A stretch of DNA of 64,000 bases from Chlorokybus atmophyticus (Eukaryota > Streptophyta > Chlorokybophyceae > Chlorokybales > Chlorokybaceae). A program made the translations under genes and the position numbers. Under the pieces are notes generated by a model. The model did no database searches, had not been told where the DNA came from, and was given only the letters and a program-made list of their open reading frames with translations. Positions 33,101 through 45,248 of this stretch are shown here, one piece after another. Numbering within the stretch: the stretch's first letter is position 1; every line of letters begins with the position of its first letter. The stretch covers positions 1 through 64,000 of the forward strand of contig RHPI01001056.1 in the NCBI GenBank assembly GCA_009103225.1, given 5' to 3'.

Positions 33101-33301
33101 ACACGCACATCCCACAAGCATGGCGGATGGAGGTACAGCCCTGTATTTGAGCTTCACATCCAATATTCGGTCAATACTGTTCATGATTCTGGATAGGCTG
33201 CTTACTCGGCGTTGACTTGCTGCATGCATGCTAGCATTCAAGCGGTTGATTCGTGCCAGTTGCTCGCGCATGAACGGGCTGGCATCCTCAAACGAAAACA
33301 C
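30150..33301 (-). CDS. Intron-rich basic protein with repeated RRSARK motifs (function unknown; possibly chromosome or spindle associated)
   Basis: The gene reads from high to low coordinates. The probable first exon, 33301 to about 33050, starts MFSFEDASPFMREQLARINR and contains a helical stretch. Later exons include a Pro/Gly-rich part near 32770-32980, a part around 32040-32350 with an acidic Glu run and LTPVRATPKQREH, LTPVRRSARKVKPVNLEGYF at 31830-31950, a Lys/Gln-rich part at 31220-31580, a basic part at 31080-31160 (SSKRAKCRTAKKKKP), LPLRRSARKPKSPQPCREES at 30735-30830, and an acidic Ala/Asp part near 30450-30510. The three (L/T)PxRRSARK-type repeats recall CKAP2-like spindle proteins or the basic C-terminus of shugoshins, but neither fits well enough to name it. 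Exon joins are tentative, and long TG/CG tracts (31610-31770) fill one intron. It starts head to head with eIF3h, 33 bp away, suggesting a shared promoter. Confidence 0.45.
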
Positions 33302-33334
33302 ATATTGTAGGTTGATGCCAGTGTTCTAGGCGTT
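33302..33334. promoter_or_regulatory. Possible bidirectional promoter between the minus-strand gene and eIF3h
   Basis: Only 33 bp separate the two divergent predicted start codons (minus ATG at 33301, plus ATG at 33335), so promoter and 5' UTR elements must overlap the genes or the first exons are mis-set. No TATA box is visible. Confidence 0.25.
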
Positions 33335-35079
33335 ATGCAAAAACAGTGGCATCGTGAGTTTTTATTTTGCGTCCTGTCTAGTGGGACTAAATGTAATTTA
33401 GTTTTTCTGTCATTATCACAGCAGCGCCGCCGCCGGTGAGGTCATTCGCTGCTGCCGCCGCCCATGCCGATGACAATTCCCCGTTGAAAGTGGTGCAGAT
33501 TGATGGACTGGTACGCATGCCATTCGCACTTGCATGGCTACTATTGGAGCTGTTGTTGCAAGAGAGAATTGCCATAGTAACAGCTGCATGTGAGCATTTG
33601 GTGTCAAGTGTACGCGTGGTTATGGCTTCAGTTCCCGTATGCAAGTCTCTGTGTGCTTGCAGGTTTTGTTGAAGATTGTGAAGCATTGCAAGCAGCAGAT
33701 GCCCAGTTTAGTCACAGGGCAGCTTCTCGGTCTCGACATTGGCTCAACACTGGAAGTCACCAACTGCTTCCCATTCCCAGTAAGGCCTTCCAGTCTTCCA
33801 TCGTTTCTTGCTGCTTTTCGTCCATCCAGCGCTCTCGCCTTTTTCATGCTAGTACTAGTGCAAACATGCCTGGCAATGTGCAGAGCCGCAGCGTGGAAGA
33901 AGAGGATGAAGCCGAGGCGGAGGGCGCGAACTATCAGCTGGAGATGATGAGGTGTCTGCGTGAAGTTAATGTTGACAACAACACCGTTGGATGGTACGTC
34001 ATTCGCTTGCATGTCAAGAAGGTTCAAGTTATTGACAGTTGGTTGAGCTCACAGCACCACTACACACTTAGATACACGTGCACACGCACATGCGTGCACA
34101 TGCACATGCACGCACGTATGATACCTCCACACACCACAGCTACCCAGTGCTGGCACTCGAGCTCACATGCATTGGGCTATATATGTTGCGCAGGTACCAG
34201 TCAACATATATGGGTTCGTTTCAGACAGTCGAGTTGATCGAGACCTTCTTGAACTACCAGGAGAACATCAAGCGCTGCGTGTGCATCATCTATGACCCCC
34301 TGCGTTCGCAACAGGGCGTGCTTGCGCTGAAGGCCCTGCGACTAACCGACAACTTTATGGAGGTGTACCGCAGCGGCAACTTCACTACCGACAAGCTTAA
34401 GACGGCGGGCGTGTCGTGGCGAGACATCTTTGAGGAGATCCCCATCTCGCTGCACAATGCCTCGCTCGTGGGCGCGCTCATGGCAGAGCTCGAGCCAGAC
34501 ACGCTCGCCACGCAGTGCGATTATGATCGGTTAACGCTGTCGACAAACCCGTTTTTGGAGAAGAACTTTGAGTTCCTCATCGAGTGCATGGACGACCTCA
34601 GCATGGAGCAGCAAAAGATGGCGTACTTTCAGAGAAGCGTTGGAAGGCAACAGAGCCAACAGCAGGTATCATTTGGGGATGCATTGTTCTGTGCAGCGTG
34701 ATCAAGTTGTTGCAATGACAATGTAACCTATGGGTTACTACTATCTCAGGCCTGGCTGCAAAAACGCAAAGCTGAGAACATTCAGAGGAAAGCCACAGGC
34801 GAGGAGCCGCTTCCCGAAGAGGATCCCAACAACCCCATATTCAAGGCCATTCCAGAGCCGAGCAGGCTTGACGGCTTTTTGATCACCAACCAGATCTCCA
34901 ACTACTGCTCGCAAATCAACCAGTAAGTTCCCTTGACTTTGTGTTGTGATGTGTATTCTTCATATTGACGTATTGATGCTCCAAAAGGCAAGGCTCTGAC
35001 GCTTGTGTTGTGTAGGTTTGCTGGGCAGAGTCTTGGGAAGTTGTACTTGATGGAGTCTGTGCGAGATCATGGACACTGA
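33335..35079 (+). CDS. EIF3H: Translation initiation factor eIF3 subunit H (MPN/Mov34 family)
   Basis: Seven exons join in frame: 33335-33353 (least certain), 33422-33510, 33663-33779, 33884-33993, 34194-34665, 34750-34922 and 35016-35079. The protein has the eIF3h layout. VVQIDGL then [12 protein letters not shown] opens the MPN domain, followed by [47 protein letters not shown] and [20 protein letters not shown]. The C-terminal half has [20 protein letters not shown], a Gln-rich helix, [10 protein letters not shown] and ends [20 protein letters not shown], then [10 protein letters not shown]. This MPN domain normally lacks the JAMM metal ligands, and none is evident here. The subunit helps the eIF3 complex support scanning and reinitiation in the cytosol. 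Total length, about 347 residues, is normal for the family. Nothing suggests damage. Confidence 0.95.
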
Positions 35080-35760
35080 CTGTAACTGATTATGATTCGA
35101 TTGGGGTCATTGCTTGTTTTGCGTGAGTTTTGTGTGAATTCTGCTGCATGCTATGTGTGCTGCAATGCCGCTGCAAGCACGACAAGCCCTCGCCATCTGT
35201 TTGTCCCACTGGCCTCAACCTTGCAAGTGGTTTCGCTTGTTCGCAGTTCACATTGTGTCTATTCAATATTGTGTGTGTATATTGTCATGCAAGCAATGGT
35301 CACGAGCACAGCCTATGCGATTCATGACTTGAGGAGGCGGTCCGCAGCAACACACAAACTTGTTTGATGCTACAACAGCTGAACCCAACCTTTGTAATTT
35401 GGTGTAGTATAAAGCTGTCTTGACATCAATGCAGTGGTCACGTAGCAGTAAATGGGCATGAGTGAAACTAAACTACGCTTTCAGGCACCGCACCAGGAGG
35501 GTCTGGCTGTCTCTATGGTAGTTGGGATGGGAACAGTGGTCAACTAGTGAGGCATATTAACGGTTGTGCTCAGCCAAATGACAACAACAGACTCTCGCTG
35601 TATGACAGCGTATCGTCGTCATGCGCTTGCTTGGCTGCACGTTGAATGTGCATAGCATACGCCTTGTCTTGGCAACTAGGGCAGTCTCCGCTCCCCATCA
35701 AGGGAGCAAAGCTCATCACACCAGACTCCCCGTTAGCTCGCTGCACGTGCGTTCACACAC
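35080..35760. other. 3' region of eIF3h and spacer
   Basis: TGTAA occurs at about 35082 (only a few bases after the stop) and in cctttgtaattt near 35390, the more plausible poly(A) signal. No other gene was seen. Confidence 0.4.
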
Positions 35761-38134
35761 ATGCCTGAGCTGGCGGCGGCGGCAGCGGCAAGGAGGAAGA
35801 GGGTACGCAAGCCGGAGTCGGAGGCGGTACCCGTCCGACAGCAGCGTCACCGTCATCTCCAGCGCAGCTCGTCCTTCTACGCCGCTACCAAAGCCGCCGC
35901 CCCCTCCTCCTCCTCCTTGTCGTCGTCGACCGCGGCGGAGGCGCGCGCGGGCTTCCTGGGCAGGGCGGCGGCGGCGATCGCGGCGGCATCACCGCCAGTA
36001 GCAGCGTTCCTAGGGTGTGTTGTCTTTGCATAGGGGGCTTCGGATCAAGCATCACACCGTGTGGTGCATTGCATTGCTCTTGCGGAGTCTGATCGTGATT
36101 GGACAGGAAAATTGGTTAGCTTCTGTTGTGTGCACAAATGCAACATGCGCGCGTGAGTTGCGGACGAGAACAGCGCCTCATGCAGTTGCGTGCATGCACT
36201 TGTACGTCAGCATGTGCATGGCTGCAGGCATACAGGTACATGTGCTGCATGCATGCTGCACAGGTCGCATTCAAAGCGCAACACAACAACTTGCCCCCTT
36301 ACACTTGAGACGTGCAGGTCACCGTGCTGCACACGCAGCGCAATGACTGCTCACATAGTGCTGGCATGGCTTCACGTTGCTGGCGAGGTCACAGCACTCA
36401 GTCACATACACGCACAAATGCGCACAACACAAACATGCATGCAAATGCAATGGTACGCGTGTGCGGACACATATGCGCACGCACGCACACGCATGCACAA
36501 GTGCTTGGCCATGGTGTTTGCTGTGCATATGACACGACCCAGCTGACGTTGTGTCTCTCCTCCAACAGACTTCAGCTATGGGAGCTCTCGCTGCAACACG
36601 ACTTCGGTACACCAACCCCATTGTCATGACAGCTCGACCCCCGCACATCGCATGCAAACCAGGCGTCTTGTTGTTTGTTGCCTCACGCGTGTTGTTTTGG
36701 TCTCTATTTCGCAGCGGGCAAGCTGCGTTCCTGTCTGCCGCGCCTGTGCGGTTTCTGCCACACGCCGCTGCTGCCAGGAATCAACTGCACCGCCCAACCC
36801 AGCGCGGTAACGACAACAATCTTGGCATAAAAGTTGGTGTTTTTACCAATGTTGCGTGTGCGATGCTTTTCAACTGTCGTCATTGTGTCGTTGTGTGTAG
36901 CGACGGATTGACAGCGCAAAGGACGATGCCACGGCCAGAAAGCCACATATTGCGCGCGGGCGAACTGATGTCAAGCGCCCCGTGTTGGTACGCAGCTTCC
37001 AAGTTGTTCATACCTATTATAGCATGGACACTTGGTCATGTATCCACGTGCATGATGTCAGCTTGACATTCTTGTGTGCAGGTGTGCAAATGTACCGTGT
37101 GCGGACGAACCACGGTGGTCGCCGGTACACTGGCCGGGTTGACGCGCGTGCTGCAGGTACATACTGTGCTTGCGCGTGTGCAGCACATATATCAGAGCCT
37201 GTGTGTGCATGCGAGGATGCTGCGTGTGCATGTTGCAGATGTTTGCTGTGAAATGCTCAACAGTTGACTTGGGTGATTTGCTCATGTATCAGACGTGATG
37301 TAGTTGCAGGTGTAGGTGTAGGTGTAGGTGATGTACATTCGCACTTACCAGTACACATACGCATGTACATGTACAGACACACAAGCGCTTACCGATATCT
37401 GCGCTTGTACCCAGGCTGCCGGTGTCCAGCTGCCTCAGCAGTCTCAGCCCACATCCGTGCCAGCAGCAGCAGCAGAAGAAGAGGAAGACAAGCAGCCCAC
37501 CGCTGCTGCAGAAGCAGCCACTGAACCTCAACGCAATCAGATGCCGGAGCCTGGCGCAACCACTGCCGCAGGCACTCCAGAGCAACAACAACATCAACAT
37601 CAGCAACAGCAACAACCTCGCGTACCTCATTGCACAGCAGATGAGCCGACGCTCCACACCCCCACACCAACAGATGATGTGGAGGCCGTCACTCCTGTTG
37701 TTGATGCCGAGGCTGATGCCAACATGGTGGGGGAAGAACAGCAGACTGCTGCGCAGCAGCTGGAGGGCGGAAGCGGCGCGGCCCTGGAGTCGGTCACTGC
37801 AGACACGCATGTGCTACGTGGTGAGGATGTGGAAGATCTGAACGATGTGCAATCAGCCATGGAGCCGCAGCCGATCTTGCCACCGCTGTCACCGCTGCCG
37901 CCACTCACCACTGCGGCTGTCAGACCACCACCACCACCACCACCACCACCACCACCACAACTGTCACCTGCTCAGCGCACGCCCGTTCCCGCAGCCCCGC
38001 GCGCAAGTCTCCCCACTCCTCCCGTCACTTCTGGCGATGATGACGTTGGAGGCAGAAAGCGCAAGCGCAATAAGGGCAAGCGGCCGTCGCTGCGGGACTT
38101 GGCTGCTGCGGAGCTCAGGCGCAGCTTGCCTTGA
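35761..38134 (+). CDS. Unrecognised nuclear-type protein with Ala/Ser-rich start and Pro/Gln-rich, basic end
   Basis: The first exon, from the ATG at 35761, encodes MPELAAAAAARRKRVRKPES and a long Ala/Ser tract to about 36012. Probable internal exons lie near 36310-36390, 36575-36610, 36715-36810, 36901-36990 (RIDSAKDDATARKPHIARG) and 37082-37160 (VCKCTVCGRTTVVAGTLAGL, with a short Cys cluster). The last exon, about 37414-38134, holds Gln/His repeats, acidic stretches, an 11-Pro run near 37925-37958, a KRKRNKGKR nuclear localisation-like patch and ends LRDLAAAELRRSLP. The join of the small internal exons is uncertain. Composition suggests a nuclear regulatory protein, but no conserved domain was recognised and no function is proposed. 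Confidence 0.5.
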
Positions 38135-38452
38135 GGGCGATGATGAGAATGATGCGGATGACTTCTGATGGGTGTGAATATGGTGAGTGGGAGGTGTACA
38201 AGCATGCACACGTGTAGATACAGTGGTGGTGTGCTGGTGTGGACAATGGTAAGTGCATGCACTTTGTCGCTTGGTGTCACATATAGACCACCTATGTGTC
38301 TATAACAGTTGAAGGTGATGTCTTATGGGACTTGCCCTGCACAATACTGCCTGTGAAATGCGCATGTTCACGTAGGTAAGGTGATGGCCTTGCTGCGCCA
38401 ATACCAGCAACCCGCTAATGCCGACACCGGCAACTCTTTGCTCAACCGGGGG

Positions 38453-40140
<1,688 letters not shown>

Positions 40141-43100
40141 TTACTGGGCAACAACTACTGCTTCACTGCTATCTTCTGCACGCGGGGCTTCCAGCGGCTG
40201 GAAAGAGGGCTTCTTGAGCCGCAGGATGGCGTATGTAGTTGCATAATAGAACAACAATATTCTCGCTTGCGCAATTGATGCGCTCTTCAACGTGCTGTTC
40301 TCAAACGACAACCTACGCAGCACCTGACAAGCAACATAGTAGTCAAGACAGGTGTGATGGCAATGCCAACATGTCAGCATACCTGCTCTCCAGTTGCAGC
40401 ATCGCCTGGGTGGTGTGCTTCAAATGTTTGGCCTGAAAACTCGTTGACGCTCGCAGCCTCAAATGCACACCTGCAAGCAATGTAACAAGTCCGTGATGAC
40501 ACACTAGAACCATGCTGTTGGATGCTTGTTAGCAACATGTGATGTGCAGGGCACGTGTGCAAGCAACACGGCTACACGTACTTGATGAGAGAAGTGTGAG
40601 GTAGCCACCGCAGTACTCTCGGCACATCCGCATCATTGATGTAGTACCCGCCAAACACAATGAAAACAACCATTATCGCTGGTCCCAGTGCCATTGCTGC
40701 CTGCAATTTGCAACATCTACAGTCAAGGGCTTGCTGCTGCTTGCATGCGGTTCATTGGCTGGCAAAAACACCACAAACCTCAGTGTTTGCTGCGGCAGCG
40801 CCAACAGCGAGGCCGAGAGCGCCCGAAGTAAACGACTCGAGGGTGATGATGCCAAGGAAGCGTGCGAAGCGAGCTGGGCTGGGGTTGAGGCCTGTCAACG
40901 GGTACACAATGGCACCGAAGAGAAGGGGGAAGAGAGCTCCGACTGGCAGTTCTGCAGCCTGCGACATTGTGAGACTGTTATGAGAAACTTTAGTGTGGGA
41001 GTCTACACAGATAAACTGTGCACAACCACGAATGGAATCACATGTCCATGCTGCTGTGCTATAGTTCTTACCAGTTTGGCAGCCATGTAAGGGCCAACAC
41101 TGTAGGCGCCCTTGGCGCGCTCCTTGTCAACAATACTGCGCTCGCGGGGAAAGGCGCTGAGCGTCTTGATCAGCGATGACATTGCCGTGTTGATGCAAGC
41201 GACTTGCAGCAAGCCCTGCAAAGGTAGGTGGTCAGATGAACATCAGGTTGGTTAAGCATGTGCAGTAAACCAATGCAGTAAACCAATGCACTTGCACAAC
41301 GACATACCATTCTGCTCTGTATAGCTGCCTGCGTGAAGCCCAGCCGGTGGAAAATAGAGCCAAATATGAGCGCAGAGGACACGGATGAGGCAAAGCGTGC
41401 AATGGATGCTGCCTTGTCTCGAGTAACCTGCAGGAAAAGCAACTCCAGGCTCAATCGATCATGGCGAACACTTTTGTGCACAAAGCGAGGTGTTGTGACA
41501 GTGTGTTACCTGCCGCCATGCTCGCGCCCACAGAAGCTGGAACTGGCCGAACCAACCGCGTCGCTTGGCGGTTGCAAGCGGCCTCCTTGTGTGTGCACTG
41601 CTGACAGTCAATGCACTGCTGGTTGCCGCACGCTGACGTGCAGAAAAGGCTTTAATTAGCGGTCTTATGCGCTCATGGGAAGCGTCTGCTGTCTCCTGCA
41701 CCCGGAAACCACACAAGTGTTGTTTGGCTGCAATTTCAGCAAGAAGGCAACATGTTGGCCATGGGTACCTTGCTGGAGTTATCAACAGAAATGGCATCGA
41801 TACAGAAATCTGCTGGGTTGCTATGGGTTGGGCACTCCAATCCTTGGCTAGCAAAGAAGCTCAGACACTCCTTGACAGGGCCTGCAGCCACGAGGTTCAC
41901 ATACTGTCAACTGCTTAAAGGCGATTTGAGATAGTAACATCGATACTCGTAAGCTGGTCACACACCAAAATAAGCAATTTCGCCCTCTGCAAGGAGCAGC
42001 ACGTCATCAAAGAGCTCCCAAATAGACCCGCGGGGTTGATGAATGGAGCATATCACCGTGCGGCCCTCTTGGGCAAGCTCGTGCAGTGTTGTCATCACCT
42101 TCTCCGCCTGCAAGTGTAAAGTAGTGTGCGTCACACCATGATCCAAGCGGTGCAAGTGAGCCATACCAGAAAGACACAAAAAATCCAGCAGCAAAACACT
42201 AGCCAGACAGGGCAACTTAAGGATAGGATTTCTGTATATTCCACCTGGAACGAGTCGAGGCCAGTTGTAGGTTCATCTGCAACAATGATGCCTGGTTTGT
42301 CGATAAGCTCTACACCAACAGACAGTCGCTTCCTTTCTCCCCCGCTAACACCTCGCTCACGCCCAGTCCCTCCCACAGCTGTGTGGGCGGCTTTGGCCAA
42401 GCCGAGACGCGTGATCAGGGTGTTGACATACACGTCAAGGGCAGCGGGTGGGATAGAAGTTGGGAGGGTCAGCTTTGCGGCAGTCTTAAGCGTTTCGTCT
42501 ACTGTCAATTGTGTGAAGAAGATGTCGTCCTGTTCACAGCACCACGGTGGGCAACTAGTTCACATGGCTCACAAGATCATCTGTGAATCAGGCACAGTGT
42601 TGACATAGAACTCCAACTGTTGGATGAGCATACCAGACAACTTTAACAAATACCAAACATAGTGATGCCATGGTTGCTGTGCACTGCGTTGAATAGCAAA
42701 CAACCATGTCAGCCACCCTCACCTGTGCCACGTACCCCAGCCCATTGTCGCCATCAGACCCAGTGAGGGTACCTGTGAGCCGTGCGCCAGGAATACGCGG
42801 GAGGCGCCCCGCGATTACGTTCAGCAGCGTGGTCTTGCCGCTCCCGGAAGGCCCCAGGATTGCCAACAGACGGCCCGGAGAGGCTGAGCTGAGGCAGTGT
42901 TCATAACATGGTTTTGCAACTACTGACCGAGTGGAGTCCAGTGCAGCATGCAGGGTGACTAAAAGGCAGAGATTCTCACATTCAGCTGGCATGGTCACTG
43001 ATCATGATCAACATACTTCGTACAGATTTGAAGTTGCAAGTCAGGACACTGCCACAATGTGCGTTCCTGCTACTCACCCACTCACGCCCTTAAGTATTTC

Positions 43101-43298
43101 TTTGTCCTTCTTATTTTTGCCACGCCCTTCCATAACAGTGACATGGATGTCGTTCCATTCCACGCGCGTGCCAGGAGCACTGTCTTTGAGGATATCACTA
43201 GCACTGTTGTCGTAGTCGCCATTTGTGACAGTGTGAGTGATGACCTCGCCAGCAGACTCAGCCGGCCGCTTGCGACTGGACTGTATCAAACCTGTCAT
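40141..43298 (-). CDS. ABCG-family half-transporter (648 aa, 12 exons)
   Basis: Twelve exons on the minus strand join at GT-AG introns: 43298-43078, 42888-42723, 42529-42245, 42107-41966, 41881-41769, 41695-41510, 41427-41308, 41215-41072, 40958-40779, 40700-40582, 40470-40383 and 40323-40141. They total 1947 bases, 648 codons plus stop, with no break. The nucleotide-binding domain comes first: VEWNDIHVTV, Walker A GPSGSGKTT, Q-loop, signature VSGGERKRLSVGVELI, Walker B IIVADEPTTGLDSFQ and H-loop CSIHQPRGSIWELFDDVLLL. The membrane domain follows, with hydrophobic segments such as ALFPLLFGAIVYPLTGL and MALGPAIMVVFIVFGGYYI. Domain order (NBD then TMD) and size define ABCG/WBC half-transporters, which dimerise to export lipids or other hydrophobic compounds. 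The sequence style recalls plant ABCG7-like members; substrate and membrane are unknown. Confidence 0.95.
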
Positions 43299-43559
43299 TC
43301 ATACTCGTCAACACCGTCGAGCGCATGCATACAAGCAATACGCCCTCACGTACGTGCAATCCCATGCGTGTAGCAATTCAACCTGCTCTATCTCCTCAAA
43401 CACCTCAGTGCATATATAGCGTCTGACCAATGGCAAGTAACAGCTGACATGCGGCAATCAGCACGCAGCTGGACATTGAAACGGATCACGAACGGATCAT
43501 GAATGCTTGTTGAGATACGTTCTGCGTTATGCTACTTACTACTGCTTGCGCGATGTTGC

Positions 43560-44886
43560 CTACAATTGGAGGGCATGCAAACGCGCAGAACAGCTGGTGG
43601 AGAGGTCAACGGCCTTTTCAACATCAACGGTGGGTAAAGGATTGTGTGGAAAAATGTGCACATTCACTATGCTCACAGCATGTTGGGAAAGTGTCAGCAT
43701 GTCAATCAAGTCGTTTGCAATGTCATGCATAGAGGTAGCCTGAAAACGCTTAGGCTGCCGGTGCATGTTGCATGCATTGGCAGCGTTTGCTTGGTGCAAA
43801 CGGACGAGCATTGTGCCGCTAGTCACAAGACGGTGACAGCTTCAGCAATGCTCTGGCCTTTGCGTCGCCATCAACGCAGCACCCGTCATCTAACATTCAG
43901 ATTACATTGATGTAATATCGCAAGCAACACCACTCCGAGAAGCGAATGCCATTGCGGCATCGAGGGAGCGCATGCTGAGCAAGTATTTTTACCTATGATG
44001 GCAGCGGCGCCCAGGCCAGCGACCACAGGTGGCGCAACCATCGCCTCCAAACCGGTGCCAGTTGAACATACCAATGGCTACCGCCGCCCCGCCGCCTGCC
44101 CCACAACGACCAGCACAAGTCGCTTACACCGACAGTTTGCGCAATTCCGTCGACAGTCCCTTCGGCAGTGTCCATAGTCGGCGTAGTGCATGCTGACGAG
44201 CTCAAGTGAAGTGCAGTAAGCAACGACTGACTATATCACAAGCAGGCAGCAAACGTCTGAACACTGCGGCTGGCACACACGTGACACTGTTGTATATGCT
44301 TCCCAGCTTCAGGTGCAAGCTGTCCAGCTGGGCTACTGCTGTCCTTTGCTTGCTTACCATACATGCGCTGTGTGATGGTGTGAGAGTGGCCGTTTTCAAG
44401 ATCACGCGAGGAAAGTGTCTTGTCAGTGGACGCCTTGCTGCTTCGAAGCGATGTTCTGTGCTGGTTGACAGTGACAGCTTGCCGCTGTAGCAGCTGCCGC
44501 ACAACATTCATGCATGGCTCCAGAACACCATTGTTGGAGAGTGACATTAAGTTACCGTATGTATCACGTGTTGGGATGTGGATGATACCTACGCCGCTGT
44601 TTATCAGCAGTGATGTGACCCGCCTTACAGCAGGCGGTGGCGGTGGCGGTGGCGGCGGCGTGGAGCCTAGCCCAAGGCCCACGCTGCTGTCTTGTCACAC
44701 GGCGGTGTGCTTGGTGGAGCAAGGCCAGCTAAGCTTGGCGCGCACACGTTGAGGTTGACTGCTCGCACGCGGCTGGTGCAACAGCTGGGGCACGCCACTA
44801 TGGCGTCAACTCAACCTCAAGGTTCGTACGCAAGCTGCGAGAACAGTATGGAGCTTTGTAGCCGTGTTGTCACTTGTTGCTGACAT
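43560..44886 (-). CDS. Unrecognised minus-strand gene upstream of the ABCG gene
   Basis: Exon-like pieces read from high to low coordinates. MSATSDNTATKLHTVLAACV starts at 44886. An exon around 44340-44680 has a Pro run and VTSLLINSGVGIIHIPTRDT then GVLEPCMNVVRQLLQRQAVT. A hydrophobic stretch TGLEAMVAPPVVAGLGAAAI near 44000-44065 could be a membrane helix. A piece at about 43570-43745 contains HDIANDLIDMLTLSQHAVSI. Splice joins are not settled and no family was recognised. Its 3' end lies about 260 bp upstream of the ABCG start on the same strand. Confidence 0.35.
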
Positions 44887-45248
44887 TTTGCAAGAAAGGC
44901 TCAGTTGAGCGTTCCGTTTTTGGTGTGCTCGGCACTGCAGCCCAAACGTTAGTGCAAATATCTCAATGCATTGCTGCGGAATGAGCCGCTTGCGTGTTAG
45001 TAACTCGTTGAGGAATAATAAGTGCTGTGGCTGATCAAGCGCTATTTTATCTTGAGATTGTGGATGACTGTGCGTTGTTTGCGTGCGAACGCAATGCTTC
45101 TGCAGGTAAGCTCGCGTGGCCGTGTTGTGCTGTGCATGCTGGAGAGACTGCAAGTCGCTATGTCTGCATCTCTTCATCTCTTCTTGCCTTCATCTTTAAA
45201 CTTGTCTACTGTTGGCAGGTGTTGAGCTAGGCGCCCCCTGTGAGCTTG

